From Calamus simplicifolius (lineage: Eukaryota > Streptophyta > Magnoliopsida > Arecales > Arecaceae), in assembly GCA_900491605.1 (NCBI GenBank), contig UESW01003901.1, positions 331,806-395,805 of the forward strand: a stretch of DNA of 64,000 nt, given 5' to 3'. The notes under the pieces were generated by a model. The model was not told where the DNA came from. It did not search any database and saw only the letters and a program-made list of their open reading frames with translations. The position numbers were made by a program, and so were the translations under genes. Below are positions 44,401-56,400 of this stretch, in pieces. Positions within the stretch are counted from its first letter, which is position 1, and each line of letters opens with the position of its first letter.

Positions 44401-47400
44401 ACATCTGTGGAAAATCCTCTTTGACAGAAAAAGGTTCTGAAAATCAGAACTTAGTTCCCACCATATCATAGTAAAATGAACCACTGAAACCTATTTGGGT
44501 AATATTTAGCTGGTATGAGTTTTGGAAATGCTGTATGGGTTCATGCCCCCTTTTGGTCTGTCGTCTTATAATACCATATTTTGTGTCCATCCTTGAGATC
44601 TCCATCTCATGTTGTACCCTTATGTCTCTCATAAATCTCTTCAACCTTGGTGATATTATTGGTTGCAGTGCCACATGGATCTCTGTGTTCTCTTGTATTT
44701 TTTCTTATGCATTAATTATTGCTATTAGATTCTGATCAAGTGATGGATCTTTTAGATCATGGGAGGTTCCTCACATAGTTCATTGTGTTTGAGGCTCTGC
44801 ATCTGTCCCTCCTGTTCTTTCTCTCACTCTCTATCTCGGAAAAAAAAAATTGTGCATGTATCAACAATATGAATGATTGATATCACTGAGATGCAAATTT
44901 GGGATATATTGGCCATGCAAAGTGATGACAAAGTTGGTTGGGATTCTAATATGTGATAACTTATGGATGGGGAAATCATATGTATGAAGCATCAATAAAG
45001 GGGGAACCATTTGGGAGATAATGTGATGGGAGTCAATGGTTGTGTACTGAGGGTTGAACATCTCTATGGAATTACATAAGGGTTCAAGCTTGTTAAAATT
45101 ACTGTATCAAAACCAAATATTACAAACTGTATCAGTGTGTATCATGGCACTCAGTAAGGAGGATGGCTTCAAAAGCAAATCAAGAATAAGTAGCAGATTT
45201 TAAACAGTGATAGGACAATTATGGTTGTTATTAGAATGGAAAGAGGAAGCTTGTACTTTAATTGAATATAATATAGAAATTATGACTTTATAAGAACAGA
45301 TAAATACTTAGGATCTTAAATCTTTGTGCAAGTTAATACTGTCACCCAGAAAAAATTGTTCACAAAATACTGCTCGGAGAAACAGTCAACAGCTGATTGA
45401 CGAAATGATTATACCACAAGGACATGTTGATTTGCTGATGTTGCAATTTCCTTTCAAAACAAAAAAAGGAAGAAAGGAAATAAACGACAAGTTAACCAAT
45501 GTCTATGACAATATGATGATTCTCATCAAGTTCTTGACTATATTTATATTGGCACATCATCAGGTACCAGTAGGAACCTGCCTTTTACTGCATTACTTCC
45601 ATCAGCATTCTTTTTAATACCTGCCACCTCCTGGTAATATGTTTCCTGGATTTTTATAAGACCTGGTTAGATGGATGGTACTGCTGAGAATAGCGACCAT
45701 TAGTTTGTTCATCATTCCAAAGTTTGAGTTCTACATGTTGGTTTGGAATTTCAACTGTTTAATCCATGATCCATACCTGCACATTTGAAGGACTTTGGCA
45801 ACAGATCATTATTTGCTACCTTTTGTTTTCTTTTTACCTTTATATTGATGGAGAGAATTTGTAGTATACATCATTATATTTTAAGTTGAAAATGGTTTGT
45901 CAAAGTAGATGCAGATGAAATATTGTTGGTGATGACATTATATTTATTCTTTTTTCTGTTATGTTTTTTCAAAGGGCATTATAATGGTGACTAATTAATC
46001 TTATGCTTGTCTTTCTTGTTTGTTGAAGAACTGAGGTATCTGATCAATATTCTTTTTCCTCCTTGGCTGCTTTCTGATTATTGTCATTTTTTCAGCCTTG
46101 AGAACACATTAAATTATGGACTTGAACGTGTTTGGGCGGTGGGATACATGAAAGGTTCAAGGAGGTAAATTTACCAGAGTGTGAAGTACTAGTACTGAAC
46201 TTGGTTTTGCATTATCATTTGTTTATGTTCAGCCTGTATCATTATTTTTGATACTTTCTATCTGTTTTATATCTTTATGTGGTGAAATTTTTGTCCTTCA
46301 ATAAATTTTTATCCCTAGTACTTCCTCTTTGCTTATCTGATGTCAGTGTCATTTTCTTGCTTAAATGCACTGATGATTGTAATTGCAGGGTCGTAATTGG
46401 TTATGATGAAGGAACCATAATGATAAAAATTGGCCGTGAAGTACCAGTTGCTAGTATGGACAGCAGTGGGAAAATCATATGGGCTAAGCATAATGAAATT
46501 CAGACAGTAAACATAAAAACAGTTGGTGCTGACTTTGAGGTGAGTTACCTGATATTTTCTATAGAATTTGTGGTATATCTTATGGGAGTTTGCTGATGAG
46601 ATAAAGGATTAACTCTTTCAGGTGACGGACGGAGAAAGATTACCTTTGGCTGTGAAGGAGTTGGGGAGTTGTGATCTTTATCCACAAGTATGTCTACTTT
46701 TCAGTGTTCAGTTGCATGTGCCACTTTTCATTGTTGGATTTTCTTTTGTTGACTTTTAAACTAGTCAGAAAATGAGTATAGTAATGGGCACTCAGAAAGG
46801 CAGGATGCTCTGGTCTTCTGACCTTCATGGAGCTGCTGAGGCCGACTCTTAAGGTGTCTGCATTAACAGATTATAACCTGGGGGCTTAAGCTTTGCTTTG
46901 CTACCCCCAAACAAAAGATCACTTATTTCATTTTTTATTGGAAAAACAGAGTGGTGTTAACCAATTTAAATCACCTCATTTGTCATACAAGTGGAATAAT
47001 ATTCTTAGTTTTGGTCACATGGAGATTTGTCATATACTCAACTCAATTCAATTCATCTAAGCCTTTTTCCAACTACATGGGTTGGCTACATGAATCTGCT
47101 TCCTCCACTTTGCCCTATTCAAGATTAAGTTGACACTCAAATTATAAATAGTTATATCTTTTTTAATTATTTCTGTACATATTAGTTTAGTTCTACCTCT
47201 ATCTCTATCGGTAATATGGACTATTAAAAGATCACTCTTTCTAACTGGAGCATCTAAGGGTTTCTCTCATTTTATCTTCAATTGAGGCTGCTTTCATCAT
47301 TTCTCGTATATGTTTATTTTTAATTATATCTTTTAAAGTTTTACCTCATATTCATCTTAATATGCGCATTTCTGTTACACTTAATTTATTCACATGTTAT

Positions 47401-50400
47401 TTCAGTATTGTCCAACACTTTGTTCCATATAGCATAGCTGGCCTAATAGCGTTTTATAAAATATCTTTCAATTTTAATGGGATGCATCAATCATACAATA
47501 CTCTTGAAGCACTCATTCACTTAATCCATCCTGCGTTAACTCTATGATTCATATCTTCACTTATTTCATCTTCTTGCTGGATAATTGATCCCAAATAGCT
47601 AAATTTTTCACTCCTTGGTATCTCTTGGCTTGCAATTTTTACTGTCTCTTCATTGTATTTCTACTTCCACTAAAATTACATTTCATGTATTCAGTTTTAG
47701 TTCAACTAATCTTGAAACCTTTAGATTTTAAAGTCTTTCTCCAAATCTCTAGCTTAGCATTTACTTCAGATTTAGTTTCATTAATCAATACCATATCATC
47801 TGCAAATAACATATATCATGAGATATGTTTGGTTAATTCATCCATAACCGCAAAAAGATACGGACATGAAGATTTGTCATATTCTTATCTGTAAATTTCT
47901 GACCCTCGTGACTTTTTTTTTTTTTTTAAATAATCCTCACGCCTCAATTTTGATGATAACAGCTTAGGCTCTGTCTTATTGGAACTGTAAAAATGGCTTG
48001 TTAAATGGTTAATTTTCTCTGTGACATTCTAAGGTCTCATTTGTCATTTATTATTTTATTTTATTTTTTGTTGTGTAGGACAGCAAAGCCCTTTTATGAG
48101 ATGAAAGTTTTATCTGTTATTTTTGCGTACTTCGCAGTTGGACTCCTAGTAAATCCAGATTTTGTTAGAAGTTCAATCAACAACAAATATCTGAACTATT
48201 TACTATATGTTAGCCATTTAGCTTAGGTGAAGATGCCCGAACAGTAGTGTAACAATTTTTTGTTAATCAAAGTGTTACAGACATTTGTACAATTTGCTAT
48301 GTGAGGGAATCATAATGATGCTCTGTATGCAAATTTCATCAGATAAATGTCGGGATCTGATATTGAGTTAACACCAGAGTTTTAAACTAAATGAATAAGT
48401 AGGAGTGCCCTATTTAGAAATGCAAGATAGTTGGGGAGCTATTGTCCAACATACCATTGGCAACTGTAGAAGTCCCACTGTTATGTGTAATCTTCTCTGT
48501 AGTTTTCTTCACTGCAGTTTGAGTGTTCTTGCATGATATGCCTTTTATTTCCCTCTCTTTTTTGGGTACACATGATATGACTTTTTTCCAATGCATCCTA
48601 AAAGCTTGAATAGAGGGAATGGTGCGGATGGGGCTTCAATGGGCATCCCAAGAGTTTCTTAATGTGGGCACTTACAGTGAGTATGCTAAGGTCCCAGCAC
48701 ATTTCCATGAGGCTAAATTTAAGACTTTGGTAGGTATGTCGGCTTTGTGTATGAAGTCTTGGTGAAAATAGAGTTATATAATTGATATCATATTTTACAA
48801 AAAAAAATTGTATTGACATCACATTTCAAATAAAAGTTTTCAGACGATCAGTAGCCCTATACACTTTCATTAGAAAAACTCTTCAGTGGTGGTTGGTAGG
48901 AGCACAAGGAAAATGAGAACGCTGAAAGTTACGCCAGGTGGTATAGCTATGTCAAGTATTTGTGCTGGATTAATTTTGCGATAAGCTAAAAATAGAAATA
49001 AACTGTTAATTCTTTTGAGATGATAAAATTACCATTGGCCTATTACATTAGATTTTATACATGATGATATTAATATTTCAAATATGATATCAATATTGAA
49101 TAATAACTATATATTATTTATCTATATTATAATAATATAATGTTAAAACATAAAAAAAATATTTTTAAAAATTAATATGAAATATTAAGCGTGATGATAT
49201 TATTATAGTATATTAATATAATATAATGCTAATATTATATCATTATTATTTATTATAGCATACTAAGTTATATATAGATCTTATATATTATAATATAATA
49301 GAATATCAATATTATTATATTTAGTTGCTGTGCAAAAGGAATAATAATTTATGCTTATAATACTATATAATGTATTGCTATATTACATTACATTATGCTA
49401 GTAATGCTATATATAATGTATTGATCATCCTATTATAATGTATATATCATAATAGGCAATATAAAATTAATTTCAGAAGTACAATCTAGGGTGTAAATGG
49501 GCATAAACAATGAGTATAAGCCTATTCCAAGATGCAGCTGGAATAGCCAATGCTAAAAAATGAGGCATAACATTGTTTGACCAGGCATAGTTTGTTCCAC
49601 GTCTATACTTATTTTGCAAATGGTGTTTGGCTGGTATCAGGCCCTATTCTAGGTCTTAAGCTTCAACCAGACACCACCAAACATGATATAGCGAATGATA
49701 TTAGCTTTAACTGTTAAAAGTGGTTACTGTTATTTTGGGAAACTAGGAATTATTTGTTTTTGACCAGAAAGTTTACTTGCTCATTTTCTGTACTTTCGGT
49801 GATTTAGCATGTAACAGATCATGTGTGCATAGTTCTCATTTCCAGCACTTTGGCTGTTCTGATTTTTATTCATTATGCATGTCTACTTTTGATTAATTTA
49901 TTATTGTTCAGAGCCTAAAGCACAATCCCAATGGAAGATTTGTTGTTGTTTGTGGAGATGGAGAATACATTATATATACTGCTTTAGCATGGAGAAATAG
50001 ATCGTTTGGCTCCGCTTTGGAATTTGTCTGGTCATCTGATGGAGAGTACGCAGTTAGGGAAAGTACTTCAAGGATCAAGATATTCAGCAAGAACTTTCAG
50101 GTTTGCCTTCTATCTAGCTTCTTTTCTTGTAATGAGCACATATTGTATACTTTCGAATTGTCTGGCTTCTGTTAGCAACTTTTTCTATTTATTTATTTTC
50201 ACAGCAAAGTTTTGCTTAAACATAATTGGACTCTGTTTCTAAACTCGCTTGACTGTCATATTGTGTTTTGATGGGCCTCTGATTAGTTATGGAAGTATTA
50301 TGATATGGAAGTTTCTGTTTTTGATCTTGTTGATTGGTTGTTTTCTGCATCTGCCTCAACGGATTTGATCTGCTAGTCTGTCTTTAGTTCATTATCTATT

Positions 50401-53400
50401 TTTTGTGATCTGCTGCCTGTAGCACTAGATTTATCCACTTTTGTTTCTGTCTTTCTGTGTCTTCATGCATCCACATGCACACTTATAATAACTATATTTA
50501 GAATATTAGTATGATTTTTGTATACAGATGAATATTTAACTGGCATTATGCCCAGATTGTGATGTGTATTGCCTCATAGTTCTGTGATCCGTGTCCAACA
50601 AGTCTGTGTTCTCATAGAATTTTTCTTTTGAATGAAGTTCTGATTCAATGCTTATGCCTTATTTGTCAAGTACTTCAGAATAGTGCAAGCTAGGGATACC
50701 CCTCGACTTCTAGTTGCTTCATGGTCTATATGGTGTTAATGTCACTGGCAAATGTTTCTTGCACAGATGTATGCTTGTCATCATTATATTGTAACCTCTG
50801 TAATCATGTACTGCAAGCAGCTGTATTATATTTGGTTTCTCGGTATTGGAACTGAACTTGAAGATTTTGATATTTCAGGAAAAGAAAAGTATACGACCTA
50901 CGTTCTCGGCAGAACGTATTTTTGGGGGAACTCTGCTGGCTATGTGCTCCAATGACTTCATTTGCTTTTATGATTGGGCTGAATGCAGATTAATTCGGCG
51001 GATTGATGTGAATGTTAAAGTAGGTTTAAACTTTACCAAGTAACCTATCTTTGTAATTTGTTAGCATTTTCCAACTTCTCGTACTCATATTTATTATTGA
51101 CTTCCAGAATCTCTATTGGGCTGATAGCGGTGACCTAGTTACAATTGCTAGTGATACATCATTTTACATCCTAAAGTATAATGTAAGTTCATTGACTTAA
51201 AACACTTTTTATACTCGCATGTACACCCATGCATCTTGTGGATTGGTTGATACAAGAGTCTGTTTTTTCTACAGAGAGACACAGTTTCTTCTTGTCTGGA
51301 AAGTGGAAAGGCAGTGGACGAGCAAGGTGTTGAGGATGCATTTGAGCTTCTTCATGAAACAAATGAGCGGGTCCGGACAGGACTATGGGTTGGAGACTGT
51401 TTCATCTATAATAATTCCTCTTGGAGATTAAACTATTGTGTTGGTGGAGAGGTACATTGCAATAAGCTTTTTTATATCCATGTACAAGGTTTGCCATTTT
51501 AGTACCAGATCATGCACCGGTACCACACTGATACAATATCGATGTGCCCAATATGCGGATTGGTTTAGCATACCGAAACTTGGTGTGAACTAGTATCAAG
51601 ACTTAGTTTGGTATTGGTATGGTATGGTATGTCTGGTATGGGGCAGTATACATCGGTATGGCATACCATGTCTAACTATAAAATTTGGTATCAACATTGT
51701 CTTATGACTCATTATTGTGTTACTGCCTGTTCTGTTAATTATAGGTCACCACCATGTTCCACTTGGACCGCCCTATGTACTTGCTTGGATATCTTGCTAG
51801 TCAAAGTCGGGTGTATCTTATTGACAAGGAGTTCAAGTAAGCTTAACTGAACAGTTTTTCTTGAGTCTGCTGTCCTTCGTAGCAATGAATCACTGTGATT
51901 CATGAATCTTTTCTGTTGCAGTGTCATGGGGTACACCTTACTCCTTAGTTTGATCGAGTATAAAACACTTGTGATGCGTGGGGACTTGGAGCGTGCAAAT
52001 GAAATTTTACCATCAATTCCCAAGGAACATCACAATAGGTATATCCATGTCTTTCTATGATTTCTTAGGTTGACTTGCTGTAGACTAGGAATCAACTAGA
52101 ACAGAGTGCCTTTTTTTTAAAATGATAGAAAAGGCTGTTTACATGATTGAATTCATGCTTTGGCATGGTAATTCAATGCATAGTAAGTTTTCTCTCTGCA
52201 TAAAGTGCAATTTAACTGCTAGTTTAGAAGTCATATATTGTGTTCAATTTATTATTCTTGAATGAGATATTGGGATATTTGGGAATATTATGTGTGGTCT
52301 TCATATGAAATCAAATGATAGCTTGTTAGATGCTGTCTATGAGTTTTTGCTTTTGAAAATATCTTGATAATTTAATATGGATCTTTATTCTGGCATAGCA
52401 AGATTTCCAGTAGGACATTTCTTGGCAAGTTTTGTGATCCTGAATGTGTAACTTTCCCTCTTCTGTTAATGCTTCAATTGGAACATTTATATTGCCAGTG
52501 TAGCTCATTTCTTGGAGTCTCGGGGCATGCTGGAGGATGCATTGGACGTAGCTACAGATCCAAATTACAAATTTGATCTGGCTATTCAGCTTGGGAGGTT
52601 AGAGGTTGCAAAGGTATGTTATAGCTGGTAGAATGCCCATATATAGGTAATTTCATGGTTCCACAGCTGAGCAAGCCGTCTTGCTACCCTTTTTTGCACT
52701 GTTGATGGCAAGTATTTTTTGCAGGCAATAGCCCTCGAAGTGCAAAGTGAATCTAAATGGAAACAGTTGGGAGAACTAGCTATGTCTATTGGAAAGGTAC
52801 ACAATAACTGCAGACATTTTCTTACCTAGTGTTGAGTTTTGCTGCTAAAGTAGGTTTATGTAATTTGTTGATATCTCAAATTAAGTTTTGGTGTTACACA
52901 AAATAAGTTTTGGTGTTACACAATAACTTTTGGTGTTACACAAAATAAATCTTTTTTGATATGTATTTATTTTGAAGTCTGGATGCTGCTAAAGACACAG
53001 ACAATAACCAAGTTATGTGAATGTATTTTAGATTGTATTAATTTAATAAGATTCATCTAGAAAATGAGATGAATAGTTTATAAATTGCTAGATGGACAGC
53101 ATTTTGCAACTAGATGGACAGCATTTGGCAACTACTGGGAACTTTGTATTAGCCACAAATCCAGAAAATAGAAAAAGAAATTCTTATCATTACCCTAACT
53201 AGCTAGAGGCAATGTAGCAGATTGAGTGACTTCAGGATGCATGGTCACTTGTGCACACTTCTCACTAGCCCTTATGCATGCCCATCAAAATAGGTACACA
53301 ATTTTTCTGGCTAATCCTCCAGATTGCTGGAGGCATAAAAATAGATTTGGTTGTCCTGTGGTAAAATGGCACGCTGTCATCTACATGCTGAATTTGATTA

Positions 53401-56400
53401 TGATTGTGTGTATTTAGTCAGTGGGTGGCTGCATGCCCTTCTACTGGGTAGTGTCATCCTTTCACAGGAGGAACATGTGGTGCGCATGAGCTAATGTGGA
53501 AATATCAGTTTTTTCTTCACAAATTCCAGGAATCATATATGGGAAAAATAAAATGGGTAGCATGGTTCCTATTTATTTTTTTCTAGTAGTATATTTCTTT
53601 TTTTATCAGTTTTGAACATCCAATTAGAATGTCGTATAAATAGGAATGGATGTATTTTAGGTTTTCTGACTTTACATATCTTTTACATATTTCAATTTCC
53701 AGTCAAAACTAATAGTTCAAACTGATATTTCCACATGATAAAACTATATTACTGCTCAATCTTGGTCATCAAATGAATTTGTGGCTCCTGTATATCATGC
53801 CTCATAATGATAAAACAATGTTTTTTCTTGGGCACAAATTCTGAGTTCTATAATTTTAGATTGCTATCATCCTGAAATTTCTGCTTGACGAATGCTGGAG
53901 GAGTTGCTACTAGTGTCCATCGTGTTATTATATGAGAAATAGTTACAGTTTGAAAAGGAAAAGAAATGATATTTTGCATTTTTCATTCTTAGTGTTTCCC
54001 TCTTTATTTTCTTGCAGTTGGAACTGGCTGAGGAATGTCTGTCACATGCAATGGATTTGAGTGGTTTATTGCTTCTTTACTCTGCTCTTGGTGATGCTGA
54101 GGGAATAACCAAACTTGCATCTCTTGCTAAAGTGCAAGGGAAGAACAATGTTGCATTCCTTTGTCTATTTTTGCTAGGTAGATTAGAAGACTGCCTTCAG
54201 CTATTGGTGGAGAGGTAATGCTGCATTATATTTTATTTTTCAATTAGTTGTTCCTCATCTCATTGTTCTTTTTGATACAGTATTTCAGTGTCCAAAATAA
54301 AGCTGTATTCACTATAGAAAGACATTTTTTACAATTATTTTAAATTCTTTTACAGCAATCGTATACCTGAAGCAGCATTGATGGCACGGTCCTACCTGCC
54401 AAGCAGAGTCTCTGAGATGGTTGCAATTTGGAAAAATGATCTCAACAAGGTTCCTTCTTTTTCACTTTCTCAAGCTGTTACTTTTGGTTGTATGCATTGG
54501 ATTTCTCAAATTACACATTGGTTTGAAAAAAATTAAATATATTGTGGTTGTTGATTTGATGCCTGATTTTAGTTTGCATAGAGTTCTTTCACCTGCCACA
54601 ACTTGTTTTATTGATTGTAATTATCATTATTTCTCCGAAGGTGAATCCTAAAGCTGCTGAGTCTTTGGCTGATCCTGAAGAGTACCCAAATCTATTTGAG
54701 GACTGGCAGGTTGCTCTTGCTGTTGAGTCTAATCTTGCCCACAACAGGTGCCTTTAACCTGATCTTTGTTTGTCTCTCTCCTCATTTCTTTCTTTAGCTT
54801 GTTCAATTTAGAATTGCATGTTTTTGTTTTATAATATTCCCTTCGATGGGAAAGCTTTTGCATCTAAAGATTAGTATGACCAATTAGTGGCAAGCAATCC
54901 CATGCTTTGAGTTATGTTTTGTCAGTAACTACTTACATCATTTGATCCTTTTACCAGGCAGACCAATATGTTATTTACGTGATTAGTAACTATTGGTTCT
55001 TTTACCAAGAGATCAACATGTTATTTATGTGATTAGCAATCATAGGTTCTTTTACCGGACAGATCAACATGTTAGTTATGTGATTGGTGAATATGGTTTC
55101 TCATAAAGCTGCAATTGTAGAAGAAAATTGTCCGGGCATTTTAGCCTCTTTGGTGCTGTAGTTGCATTTTATTCATTTTGATTTGAAACTTTGCCATCTT
55201 AGAAACACATGTTATTTTCATATTTAAAAGAAATTGGCACAGCCCTGCATTTATGGCATATTAAGGTCAGGAATTTTTCACTAATTTGTTTGCGGACTTT
55301 AGGAACATAACCTCTGTTGACACCCTTTCTACATCATTGGCATTCTGTTTCAGAGAGGGTTTTTTTTTCTCACATCTTAGATTCTTTTCCCGTTTTCCAT
55401 TCAGAGCTCTTCTTGCACAATCCAAATTCTTTGGTTAATTTATTGGCTGTTTGCTGAGTTTCCTATTAGTTGAAGGAATGATTCATGCTATGAGGCGAGA
55501 TAAGTAATGGCAAAGGCAACTTTCCATCAAGTTGCCCCAAAGACCCTACACAAATTGTAGTTGAATAATTACTGTCATTCTCTAGTTTATGTTTAGCCAA
55601 CCCCATCTAGTTTGAAATTAGGGCTTTGTTGTTGTTGTTATTGTTGTATTCTCTAATTTATGGTTTCATGTACGGTGGCATGACAAAGCTTTCTGTCATC
55701 CAAGCATATTTGGGATGGTTGGCAAATTCTTTGGTCCATTTTTTTCATCTTTTTTGATGGGACAAAGTTATGTGTATGTATGGTGTTTTCTGTAATTAGA
55801 ATTTAAAGAGCTTTACTGTTATGTGCTTACCCATGCTTTCACTTGGAGTTGTCAGTTGCAAGCAGGGTACATGATACTTGTGTGAATTTTAATAAAAATC
55901 AAGTCAAACCATTTAAGGACTACATTTCTTTCAATTTCTTTTTAAGATGCAGTTAGTTGATGCAAATAAATTTTTGGGGGGACGTTTTATTTATGGAAAT
56001 TAATGAGAATATGTTTGTTTCTTGGTATTGATTGGTTGTCATTACTACAGGTGTAATTATCCTCCAGCTATGGAATATTTAAGCTATGCTGAAAAGTCAA
56101 ATTTCAATCTTGTGGAAGCATTCAAACGCATGCAAGTTGATGAAGAGAATTTGCCACTTGAAAATGGAGATTCTGGTCGTGAGGTACGACATGTTGTGCT
56201 TATAGTATCCCTCTTCTCAGTTATTGCACTTGTCTTATAACTTTGCTGAATTAGAATTCTCATAATAAGTTTTGTTAAGGAAATAATTCTTATCAATTAG
56301 AATTCCTATAATAAGGTCCTAAAATATGGTTAATGCAGTTGTGGCTCGGTAAATTGGATGCATAGTTTGAATCTAAGATAGGACATTGCTGGAACTTCTG

